Origin: Bacteroidales bacterium
GTDB taxonomy: Bacteria > Bacteroidota > Bacteroidia > Bacteroidales > WCHB1-69
Direction: 5' to 3'
NCBI GenBank assembly: GCA_016290715.1
Contig: JAEEUY010000041.1
Location: forward strand, 1 to 6,428
Length of the DNA: 6,428 bases
Both the position numbers and the translations under genes were made by a program. Of this stretch, positions 1-6,097 are shown one piece after another. Each line of letters begins with the position of its first letter. The stretch's first letter is position 1. The notes beneath the pieces were generated by a model. The model did not search any database, was not told the DNA's origin, and saw only the letters and a list, made by a program, of their open reading frames with translations.

Positions 1-1
1 A

Positions 2-181
2 ACCATGCGCCCTTTCTACCTCAAGGAAGCCGCAGAAAAAAGCTATAACTCCGAAGAAATGGGGAAACAGATTGTTGCCGATTATTTGTCGGGAATGACC
101 GACCGTTTTACTTTGGAATGCATGCACGAGATCTCTTTGCCGCCAGCCATTAAATTCCGCTTGGGTAAAGGGACTTTCTAA
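2..181 (+). CDS. 3' end of a probable dGTPase-like HD-domain dNTP triphosphohydrolase (partial)
   Basis: This is the last 59 codons of a rightward gene that begins before the window; the reading frame is open from base 2 and ends with TAA at 179-181, followed directly by a second in-frame stop, TGA. The visible protein includes DYLSGMTDRF, which resembles the (D)YISGMTDRFA segment near the C-terminus of deoxyguanosinetriphosphate triphosphohydrolase (Dgt) family proteins, and then a short tail with LPPAI. Family members hydrolyse dNTPs to the deoxynucleoside and triphosphate and so affect dNTP pools. The HD metal-binding motifs would lie upstream and cannot be seen here, so the call rests on one motif. 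An ATG at 5-7 is in frame but is unlikely to be the start, because the match is to a C-terminal segment. The gene converges on pheT across a 95-base gap. Confidence 0.55.
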   Translation, partial: TMRPFYLKEAAEKSYNSEEMGKQIVADYLSGMTDRFTLECMHEISLPPAIKFRLGKGTF

Positions 182-198
182 TGATAAAACGGTGCTAC

Positions 199-212
199 GA
201 CCTGCTTAGGTC
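199..212. other. Small hairpin in the convergent gap
   Basis: GACCT (199-203) and AGGTC (208-212) form a perfect 5-bp stem around the loop GCTT, 17 bases after the stop of the upstream gene. It could help end either converging transcript together with the larger hairpin at 224-262, but it has no clear T-run and is short enough to occur by chance. Confidence 0.25.
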
Positions 213-223
213 AGGATACAATT

Positions 224-262
224 CACCCCGAACGGCACAGCTAATAAAGTGAGTTCGGGGTG
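224..262. terminator. Inverted repeat between converging genes, possible bidirectional terminator
   Basis: CACCCCGAAC (224-233) and GTTCGGGGTG (253-262) are perfect 10-base inverted repeats around a 19-base loop. The hairpin sits between the end of the rightward dNTPase-like gene and the end of the leftward pheT gene, where a shared terminator is expected. On the + strand it is followed only by TTTGATGTT, and on the - strand by GAATTGTA, so the T-tract is weak both ways. The stem and placement are seen directly; the terminator role is inferred. The rest of the 182-276 gap holds only the smaller hairpin. Confidence 0.5.
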
Positions 263-276
263 TTTGATGTTCAGAA

Positions 277-2727
277 TTATCTTAATTTAGCTTGTGCCTC
301 TCTTTCAAAAGCGGCGATTAACTTATTCATGAACTTTGTAATATCGTCATCCGTTAATGTTTTCTCCGCATGTTGAAGAATAAAGTTAAGTGCATACGAT
401 TTTTTACCCGCACCCACTTTATCTCCTTCATACACATCAAACAAAGAGACATTCTTCAATAGTTTCCCTCCAAATTTATAAGCGATTTTTTCCAAGGTGG
501 CATAGGTAACATTCTCATCAACAACCAATGCCAAATCGCGTTCCACGGATGGATAATTAGGAATTTGTGCATAGGTGATGTTGCTGTTGGCCGATTCGTA
601 AAGAATCTTGGTGTTTATTTCGGCATAACAAACCTCTTTTTTCAGGTCAAACTGTTTCAGGATCGTAGGCATTACCACGCCAATCGTGCACAAACATTGC
701 CCATCAACCATATAGGAAAGATGATTCAGGAAACGTGGGTCTTCATTGGTTTCTATTTGAGGAATGGGAATATTCAACAAACGGAAAATATTCTCCACCA
801 TATTTTTCAAGTAGAAAAAGTCGTTCTTAACCCCTTTGGCTTTCCATGAATCTATCTGATTGTTTCCTGTGGTAAATACAGCAAGAAATTCGTTTTCCAC
901 ATAACGTTCTGTAACAGAGGCAGTAGAATCCACCTCGTTATTCAAGTTGTAGATTTTTCCGAACTCAAATAATTTCAGGTTGAAACGTTTGTTGTTAAAA
1001 TTGTGGTTAATATTTTCAAGTCCGCCGAAAAGCAATGTCTGGCGCATAACACTCAATTCATTACTCAACGGATTCAACAATTTGATAGAGGCTTTTTCAT
1101 CTATGAAATCAAACCGCTCGGCATAGATTTCTTTGGTAAGAGAATTGTTCATTACCTCAAAGAATCCATTTGATGCCAGGTAATTAGAGATTCTATTTTG
1201 CAGTGGCCGGTAATTCTTTTCCGACTGGATGTTTAAGCTGTAGTGTAAGGTATCAGGAATTTCGATATTGTTATAACCATAAATACGAAGAATTTCCTCT
1301 ATCAGATCAATGGGGCGGGTAACATCCACCCTGTAAAGAGGTACTGAGACAGCAATTTGTTCTTTGTTGGCAATAGGAGAGGAAATATCCATGCCCAGAG
1401 AGAGTAGGATATTTATAATCTCTTGTTTATCAATACTTTTACCTGCAATACGATTGATATCATCATATCTTAAGATGATTTTTTCCCTTTTAATTTCTGC
1501 GGGATAAACATCGGTGATTTCAGAGGTGAGACCGCCGGCAATATCTTTGATGAGGTTGGCGGCGCGTCGGATAGCGTAAATGGTGATTTCCGGGTCGCAT
1601 CCCCGTTCGTATCGGAAAGCGGCATCGGTTTTGAGGTTATGTCTTTTGGATGTTTTTCTGATATTCACAGGATTAAAGTAGGCACTCTCTAAAAAGACAT
1701 TTTTGGTTGTTTCGGTAACCCCTGAGTCTAAACCGCCATAAACCCCTGCAATACACATTCCTTCCTTCGCGTTGCAAATCATCAGGTCGTTCTCATCCAA
1801 CTTGATTTCGTTTCCATCCAAGGTTGTAAAAGGGGTGCCTGTAGGCAAGTTCTTAACAATCACTTGATTTCCGGCAATTCTATCTGTATCAAAAGCATGA
1901 AGCGGTTGTCCTATCTCAAACATAACAAATTGAGTAACATCCACAATGTTGTTGACAGGACGAACACCAATTGATTTCAAACGATTCTGCAGCCATGCAG
2001 GAGATTCTGTAACTGTGATGCCGCTAATGGTCATCCCGGTGTAGCGGGGACATGCCTGCTTATTGAGAATAGTAATGTCAATGGGGCATTTTTTTGTATT
2101 GCTGAATTCGTGTCCGATGGGCAGAATAGGGGCGGAGCAGGGAATATTATGGGTTTTCAAAGCTGCCTGCAAGTCGCGGGCCACCCCAAAATGAGAGATT
2201 GCATCACTACGATTGGGGGTTAGGCCGATTTCAAAAATGGTATCGGTTTCAACGTTGAAAAGTTTGGCAGCGGGCGTACCTACGGCAACCGACGGATCCA
2301 AAACCATAATGCCATCGTGAGAAGTTCCCACACCGATTTCATCTTCTGCACAGATCATTCCTTCAGAAACGACCCCTCTTAATTTGGATTTTTTGATGGT
2401 AAAAGCTTCTTCGCCATCATACAAAGTGGTGCCGATAGTTGCTACGATAACCTTTTGTCCTTGGGCGACATTGGCAGCTCCGCACACAATATTGAGTGGG
2501 GTTTCCGCACCCACATCAACGGTAGTTATGTGCAGGTGATCTGAATCCGGGTGATTCTCACACGTAAGCACTTCACCGACAACCAAACCACGGAGCCCCC
2601 CTTTAATGGTTTCGTACGTGGAAATACCTTCCACCTCCAAACCGCAATTCGTCAGATATTCGGCAGTCACTTCCGGTGTTAAATCAAAACTTATGTATTG
2701 TTTTAACCAATTATAAGAGATTTTCAT
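277..2727 (-). CDS. pheT: Phenylalanyl-tRNA synthetase beta subunit
   Basis: PheT pairs with PheS in an alpha2beta2 cytoplasmic enzyme that charges tRNA-Phe; the beta subunit binds tRNA and edits mischarged Tyr-tRNA-Phe. The 816-residue protein is full length for bacterial PheT. Domains in order are the N-terminal B1 segment starting MKISYNWLKQY; an OB-fold tRNA-binding domain around 40-155 with HPDSDHL at 59-65; the B3/B4 editing domain around 215-390, with QPLHAFD (274-280), LESAYF (346-351) and FRYERGCDP (371-379); the B5 domain around 415-485, with an acidic cluster D468, D474, E477 and E478 followed by RIYGY; the catalytic-like core; and a C-terminal FDX-ACB anticodon-binding domain around 720-816, starting near YPSVERDLALVV. 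H277 and E347 fit the conserved editing-site positions. The ATG at 2725-2727 gives the usual family N-terminus; no Shine-Dalgarno is visible upstream. pheS is not in the window, so the two subunits are encoded apart, which is common in Bacteroidota. Confidence 0.98.
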   Translation of the reverse strand: MKISYNWLKQYISFDLTPEVTAEYLTNCGLEVEGISTYETIKGGLRGLVVGEVLTCENHPDSDHLHITTVDVGAETPLNIVCGAANVAQGQKVIVATIGTTLYDGEEAFTIKKSKLRGVVSEGMICAEDEIGVGTSHDGIMVLDPSVAVGTPAAKLFNVETDTIFEIGLTPNRSDAISHFGVARDLQAALKTHNIPCSAPILPIGHEFSNTKKCPIDITILNKQACPRYTGMTISGITVTESPAWLQNRLKSIGVRPVNNIVDVTQFVMFEIGQPLHAFDTDRIAGNQVIVKNLPTGTPFTTLDGNEIKLDENDLMICNAKEGMCIAGVYGGLDSGVTETTKNVFLESAYFNPVNIRKTSKRHNLKTDAAFRYERGCDPEITIYAIRRAANLIKDIAGGLTSEITDVYPAEIKREKIILRYDDINRIAGKSIDKQEIINILLSLGMDISSPIANKEQIAVSVPLYRVDVTRPIDLIEEILRIYGYNNIEIPDTLHYSLNIQSEKNYRPLQNRISNYLASNGFFEVMNNSLTKEIYAERFDFIDEKASIKLLNPLSNELSVMRQTLLFGGLENINHNFNNKRFNLKLFEFGKIYNLNNEVDSTASVTERYVENEFLAVFTTGNNQIDSWKAKGVKNDFFYLKNMVENIFRLLNIPIPQIETNEDPRFLNHLSYMVDGQCLCTIGVVMPTILKQFDLKKEVCYAEINTKILYESANSNITYAQIPNYPSVERDLALVVDENVTYATLEKIAYKFGGKLLKNVSLFDVYEGDKVGAGKKSYALNFILQHAEKTLTDDDITKFMNKLIAAFEREAQAKLR

Positions 2728-2752
2728 ATTTTAAATGAAATAAAGAATTAAA

Positions 2753-2760
2753 CAAATATG
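2753..2760 (-). promoter_or_regulatory. Weak candidate -7 box for pheT
   Basis: Read on the - strand this is CATATTTG, one mismatch from the Bacteroidota -7 consensus TAnnTTTG, 25 bases before the pheT ATG. No TTTG-like -33 box was found at the expected 19-21 base spacing. A promoter is expected somewhere here because a strong terminator closes the upstream atpE transcript, but the exact box is uncertain. Confidence 0.25.
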
Positions 2761-2761
2761 T

Positions 2762-2806
2762 ACAAAGAAAAAACAGGAGTTCGGCACCAACCGTGCCGGA
2801 ACTCCT
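2762..2806 (-). terminator. Rho-independent terminator of atpB-atpE
   Basis: The arms 2775-2787 and 2793-2806 pair over 13 base pairs with a single one-base bulge and a 5-base loop (2788-2792). On the - strand the stem is followed by TGTTTTTTCTTTGT (2774 down to 2761), a good T-tract. The hairpin begins 19 bases after the atpE stop codon. It separates the ATP synthase genes from pheT, so pheT should have its own promoter in the roughly 45 bases that remain. Confidence 0.88.
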
Positions 2807-2825
2807 CATTTTAAACGATTGTAGC

Positions 2826-3083
2826 TTAAGCAACTGCAATAAGCAGACAAACTACGATAGCAAAAAGGGCAACACCTTCTACGAAAGCGGCGGTAAGAAT
2901 CATGTTTGTTCTAACATCACCACTTACTTCAGGTTGGCGTGCGATGGATTCCAACGCACCTTTACCGATATTACCAATACCGATACCTGCCCCAATAGCA
3001 GCGAGACCGGCACCGATGCCAGCACCCATTTTACCGATGGCTCCATCGGCTACTGCTTGCATTAAAACTGTTAAACTTGACAT
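2826..3083 (-). CDS. atpE: F-type ATP synthase subunit c (Fo rotor ring)
   Basis: Subunit c is an inner-membrane hairpin that assembles into the rotor ring and carries the ion during ATP synthesis. The 85-residue protein has two hydrophobic helices (about 10-46 and 57-84) joined by the polar loop RQPE at 49-52. Helix 1 has the glycine pattern G31-x-G33-x-G35-x-G37 that sets ring packing. The ion-carrying carboxylate is E69, in AFVEGVALF of helix 2. By alignment to the RQPE loop, the position that is glutamine in Na+-coupled rings is I36, and the residue after the glutamate is glycine rather than serine or threonine; both point to H+ coupling, which is an inference. The ATG at 3081-3083 gives the normal length. 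It follows atpB by 35 bases with no visible Shine-Dalgarno and is followed by a strong terminator. Confidence 0.97.
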   Translation of the reverse strand: MSSLTVLMQAVADGAIGKMGAGIGAGLAAIGAGIGIGNIGKGALESIARQPEVSGDVRTNMILTAAFVEGVALFAIVVCLLIAVA

Positions 3084-3118
3084 AATTTATTTAATTAAGT
3101 GAATAAAAGGTTTGTATA

Positions 3119-4300
3119 TTAACATTGTTTAGCTTCAACTTCTGCTATTTTCGAGGGCTGTTCCTCATGTTCCTCCTCCATTGCCATTCCTGTAAACAAA
3201 GCGGTTAAGAGGGTGAAAACAAAAGCTTGGATGAAGGCAACAATGATTTCCAACAACGCCATGAAAAGATAAAATACAATAGAAACAACGGAAACGCCGT
3301 AACCTAACAGGGGCGACATGCTGCCAAAAATGAATATCAAACTAATGACACCCAAAGCGATAATATGCCCTGCGGTAATGTTCGCAAACAAACGCACCAT
3401 TAATACGAAAGGTTTGGTAAACACTCCGATAAATTCCACAATAGGCATCAAGGGAAGTGGGAATTTCAAAAACCAAGGTACGCCAGGCGTATTGATGATG
3501 TGCTTCCAGTAGTTTTTGTTGGACGAGAAAGTGGTGATGAAAAAGGTGATCACCGCCAAGATTCCCGTAATAGCAATGTTGCCTGTTAAATTGGCCCCGC
3601 CGGGGAAAATCGGGATTAACCCCATCAGATTGTTAACCAGAATGAAAAAGAACAGGGTGAGCAGATAGGGGAAATACTTCTCATATTTGTCTCCTAAAGA
3701 GGGAATGGCCACCTCATCACGAATAAAAATGATCAAAGGCTCAATCAGCCCTTGAGCACCTGTGGGAGGCATGTTTTCACGCTGTTTGTACATCTTGGTT
3801 ATATGCAAAAAGAGCCACAGCAGTATGATGATGGAGATAATCAGCGAACAAACATTTTTGGTGATGGAGATATCCACAATAGAGGCATTCTGATCGATTA
3901 ATTGCGACATCCCTTCTGCACTTTCAACGTTTTCTTGGCAGGCCAGATTTGCAATCGGTCCAGAATAGTCTGCATTGTTCCCTGATAATTTGATAATCTT
4001 CCCTTTGGTCTCCGGCGTAAAACCGATGGCATAACCGCGATAGGCATCATGTCCATGGTGGAATTTCCCCGACATGAAAACAACAGGTTTCCCATGATCA
4101 AACAAAATGACAGGAAGAGGAATAGAGATGGATTTTTCCCCACTTCCTGTTATATGCCATCCATAACTGTCAATAATATGTTCGATAATAAATGGCCCGG
4201 GGTTGAACTTTTCTGTCTCATTGGAAGGATTTGAAACGGCAGTTTTAGCAAAAAAAACCAAAAAAAATGCAACAAAAAAGGCTGTTAATATTTTCTTCAT
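3119..4300 (-). CDS. atpB: F-type ATP synthase subunit a (Fo stator ion channel)
   Basis: Subunit a forms the two half-channels that carry ions to and from the c ring. At 393 residues it is much longer than the roughly 270-residue E. coli protein, because of an N-terminal extension of a kind usual in Bacteroidota. Residues 1-23 look like a signal peptide (MKK, then a Phe-rich hydrophobic stretch). Residues about 24-148 are polar and probably periplasmic, with KFHHGHD at 79-85. Membrane segments begin near 150 and continue to about 370, followed by an acidic cytoplasmic tail (MEEEHEE). The essential stator arginine is R303 in VRLFANITAGHI. H312 lies where E. coli has E219, and E351 where E. 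coli has H245, with Q358 matching Q252; this paired His/Glu exchange is known in other ATP synthases, including mitochondrial ones. The ATG at 4298-4300 gives a proper signal peptide. atpE follows in the same direction; atpI is not upstream. Confidence 0.96.
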   Translation of the reverse strand: MKKILTAFFVAFFLVFFAKTAVSNPSNETEKFNPGPFIIEHIIDSYGWHITGSGEKSISIPLPVILFDHGKPVVFMSGKFHHGHDAYRGYAIGFTPETKGKIIKLSGNNADYSGPIANLACQENVESAEGMSQLIDQNASIVDISITKNVCSLIISIIILLWLFLHITKMYKQRENMPPTGAQGLIEPLIIFIRDEVAIPSLGDKYEKYFPYLLTLFFFILVNNLMGLIPIFPGGANLTGNIAITGILAVITFFITTFSSNKNYWKHIINTPGVPWFLKFPLPLMPIVEFIGVFTKPFVLMVRLFANITAGHIIALGVISLIFIFGSMSPLLGYGVSVVSIVFYLFMALLEIIVAFIQAFVFTLLTALFTGMAMEEEHEEQPSKIAEVEAKQC

Positions 4301-4313
4301 TCTTTTCGTAATT

Positions 4314-4324
4314 CAAACAGTATA
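4314..4324 (-). promoter_or_regulatory. Weak candidate -7 box for atpB
   Basis: On the - strand this reads TATACTGTTTG, which resembles TAnnTTTG except that three bases rather than two lie between TA and TTTG. It ends 13 bases before the atpB ATG, so the leader would be very short. No clear -33 box is seen. atpB must have a promoter in this divergent region, because the neighbouring gene runs the other way, but this assignment is only tentative. Confidence 0.2.
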
Positions 4325-4340
4325 AAGTCATTATAAAATA

Positions 4341-4369
4341 TTAGAAGTGAATAACCACCTCTAATTTTT
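4341..4369. other. Hairpin followed by T-run in the divergent region
   Basis: TTAGAAGTG (4341-4349) pairs with CACCTCTAA (4356-4364) over nine positions with one A-C mismatch and a 6-base loop, followed on the + strand by TTTTT (4365-4369). It could be a weak + strand terminator that stops antisense transcription out of atpB, or a structure in the atpB leader. The surrounding DNA (4301-4487) is very AT-rich, so chance is a real alternative. Confidence 0.3.
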
Positions 4370-4430
4370 CAGGTCGCTAATATACTTATTTTTATTCATT
4401 GAAAACAGTTAAAAAAAGATTTTATTTATA

Positions 4431-4461
4431 TGTGGATATATTAAAAAAAACTGTACCTTTG
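4431..4461 (+). promoter_or_regulatory. Bacteroidota-type promoter for the TonB-domain gene
   Basis: TACCTTTG at 4454-4461 matches the -7 consensus TAnnTTTG exactly. TGTG at 4431-4434 is one mismatch from the -33 consensus TTTG, with a 19-base spacer. Transcription would start a few bases after 4461, leaving a leader of about 20 bases before the ATG at 4488. No terminator is visible between this promoter and parB, so it may also serve the DUF3276-parA-parB genes. Confidence 0.75.
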
Positions 4462-4487
4462 CAGATTGAAATTTTAAAATATAAAGT

Positions 4488-4949
4488 ATGAAAGTGACAA
4501 GAATTTTTTTAAGTGCTATTTTGATGTTGACTCTATGTTTCGGAAGCATGGTATGCCATGCACAGAAGTGTCATCCAGCGACTTATAAAGATGGGGAATT
4601 GGCCATTGAGAAATATGAATCTGGCGATTCAATAGAGAAAATCACCATCCGTCCTCCCAAATTTGAAACTGGTTTGGAAGATCTTTACCAATACATTGCC
4701 GACAGTCTCCAATATCCTGAAGCATTAAAATCGATTCAAGCGGAAGGCACTACTATTGTGCAATTTATGGTTAATACGGATGGATCGCTTTCAGATATTA
4801 CCATTGTGAAGAAGTCGGGATATGATGAAATGGATGATGAAGCCCTCCGTATAGTTAATTCATTCCCGGAGTGGAAAGCAGGCAAAAAAGATGGGGAAGT
4901 GATTCCGATTTTGACACAACTGCCTATTCATTTTACTTATTCAGAATAA
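4488..4949 (+). CDS. Secreted protein with a TonB C-terminal domain
   Basis: The 153-residue protein begins with a clear signal peptide (basic MKVTR, hydrophobic core 6-22, likely cleavage after CHA at 23-25). The mature part carries a TonB C-terminal domain at about 76-152: YPEAL at 77-81, then EGTTIVQFMVNTDGSLSDI (86-104) and a VKKSG turn, then FPEWKAGKKDG (126-136) and LPIHF near the end. In TonB proper this domain contacts TonB-dependent outer-membrane receptors. Here the proline-rich spacer and lasting membrane anchor are absent, and SMVC at 20-23 does not fit a lipobox, so the protein is probably free in the periplasm and cannot by itself carry energy from ExbBD. Many Bacteroidota encode such short TonB_C proteins of unknown role. 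It starts about 20 bases after a good promoter and ends 41 bases before the DUF3276 gene. Confidence 0.82.
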   Translation: MKVTRIFLSAILMLTLCFGSMVCHAQKCHPATYKDGELAIEKYESGDSIEKITIRPPKFETGLEDLYQYIADSLQYPEALKSIQAEGTTIVQFMVNTDGSLSDITIVKKSGYDEMDDEALRIVNSFPEWKAGKKDGEVIPILTQLPIHFTYSE

Positions 4950-4990
4950 TTTAGAGATTAATTGCAATTTATAAATCAAAGTTCATAAAG

Positions 4991-5323
4991 ATGGAAAATT
5001 TAGAAAAAAACGAAGTATTGTCGAGAGCGGTCAGAGCAGGTAAAAGAACTTATTTTTTTGATGTTAAGACTACCAAAAATGATGAAAAATATTTGACCAT
5101 TACAGAAAGCAAGCGCAAATTCAATGCGGATAATGGGACATTTTTCTATGAAAAACATAAATTATTCCTTTATAAAGAGGATTTTACCAAATTTAAAAAT
5201 GCTTTAGGCGCGGTTTTAAACTTTATTGAGACCGGCGAAATGCCTGATGACGCGCTGTTTGCAACATCCGAAAGTGAAAACACTACAGATACAGATTTGG
5301 CTTTTGAAGATTTGGATGCATAA
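4991..5323 (+). CDS. DUF3276 / PUR-alpha-like nucleic-acid-binding protein
   Basis: This 110-residue protein matches the DUF3276 family, widespread in Bacteroidota and related to PUR-alpha single-stranded DNA/RNA-binding proteins such as those of spirochaetes. The recognisable core is at about 18-82: KRTYFFDVKTT (18-28), YLTITESKRKF (34-44), FFYEKHKLFLYKEDF (51-65) and a final helix around 66-82. This fits the beta-beta-beta-beta-alpha PUR repeat. The tail (83-110) is acidic and probably disordered, with many Asp, Glu, Ser and Thr. The exact function of the family in bacteria is not settled; binding to single-stranded DNA or RNA is inferred from the fold. Its TAA (5321-5323) overlaps the parA ATG by one base, so the two are likely translated in a coupled way. 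No separate promoter is clear in the 41 bases upstream. Confidence 0.85.
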   Translation: MENLEKNEVLSRAVRAGKRTYFFDVKTTKNDEKYLTITESKRKFNADNGTFFYEKHKLFLYKEDFTKFKNALGAVLNFIETGEMPDDALFATSESENTTDTDLAFEDLDA

Positions 5324-6096
5324 TGGGAAAAATTATCGCAGTCGTTAATCAGAAAGGCGGTGTCGGAAAAACCACCACTGCTGTGAATCTTGCTGCGTCA
5401 TTGGCAGTATTGGAACACAAAACTTTGCTTATAGATGCAGACCCCCAAGCGAATGCTACCGCAGCAGTGGGCGTGGATCCTAATGAAATAGAATCAAGTA
5501 TTTACGATTGTATGATCGGAAATAAATCCGCCCACGACACCATCGTGCCGACGAATATTCCTAACCTCTTCCTGTTTCCGGCCGATATTAACCTTGTCGG
5601 CGCTGAAGTGGAGATGATCGGTATCGACCGTCGCGAATATCGTATGCGGGATGCCATTTTCTCCCTTAAAGAGGAATTTGAGTTTATTATTATCGATTGC
5701 GCTCCTTCCTTGGGCTTGCTTACCCTTAATTCGTTGGTGGCAGCCGACTCGGTGATTGTCCCCGTGCAATGCGAGTATTTTGCACTTGAAGGTTTGGGGA
5801 AATTGTTAAATACCATCCGGTTGGTTCAAAATGGCATGAATGCCGACCTCGTTATTGAAGGGATCCTTCTAACGATGTACGATTCCCGCTTAAAACTGGC
5901 AAATGCCGTAGTGGAAGATGTCAAAAGGCATTGCAAAGGTATTGTTTTTGATACCATCATTGCTCGAAATATCCGTTTAAGTGAAGCTCCCAGCCACGGA
6001 AAGCCTATTATTGCCTATGACATACAATCGCGCGGAACTATCAACTACTTGAACCTCGCTAAAGAAATTCTCGTTCAAAACGGTTACAAAATATAA
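5323..6096 (+). CDS. parA: ParA/Soj-family chromosome partitioning ATPase
   Basis: ParA is a Walker-type ATPase that binds DNA non-specifically as an ATP dimer and, with ParB bound at parS sites, moves or positions replicated origins. The 257-residue length is typical of the short chromosomal (Soj-like) group, which lacks an N-terminal helix-turn-helix. The deviant Walker A motif KGGVGKTT is at 11-18, with signature lysine K11 and P-loop lysine K16. The A' motif LLIDADPQAN is at 35-44 (D38, D40), and Walker B FIIIDCAPSLGLLT is at 121-134 (D125). The C-terminal half has IRLSEAPSHGKPI, also conserved in the family. The ATG lies inside the stop codon of the DUF3276 gene (TAATG), and parB starts one base after the parA stop, so all three are probably one operon. 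Because parA-parB is intact and sits among housekeeping genes, a chromosomal rather than plasmid system is likely. Confidence 0.96.
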   Translation: MGKIIAVVNQKGGVGKTTTAVNLAASLAVLEHKTLLIDADPQANATAAVGVDPNEIESSIYDCMIGNKSAHDTIVPTNIPNLFLFPADINLVGAEVEMIGIDRREYRMRDAIFSLKEEFEFIIIDCAPSLGLLTLNSLVAADSVIVPVQCEYFALEGLGKLLNTIRLVQNGMNADLVIEGILLTMYDSRLKLANAVVEDVKRHCKGIVFDTIIARNIRLSEAPSHGKPIIAYDIQSRGTINYLNLAKEILVQNGYKI

Positions 6097-6097
6097 T

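Noticed and set aside
191..262. Possible tRNA or other structured RNA in the convergent gap
   Set aside because: The hairpins do not assemble into a cloverleaf: no acceptor stem and no T-loop GGTTCGA pattern on either strand.
538..553. GTTCCACG within pheT, considered as a parS half-site
   Set aside because: Only the left half resembles parS; the right half has no matching arm, and it lies in a coding region.
565..849. Rightward open frame opposite pheT
   Set aside because: It is antisense to the conserved C-terminal part of PheT and has no recognisable motif.
2793..3102. Rightward open frames opposite atpE
   Set aside because: They are antisense to a clear subunit c gene, show no recognisable domain, and one starts inside the atpE terminator.
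3898..4234. Open frames overlapping the N-terminal half of atpB
   Set aside because: The atpB frame gives a signal peptide and family-like sequence through this stretch; the alternatives are out of frame with no features of their own.
5494..5816. Leftward open frames opposite parA
   Set aside because: They overlap the strongly conserved parA frame on the other strand, and their translations show no family features.
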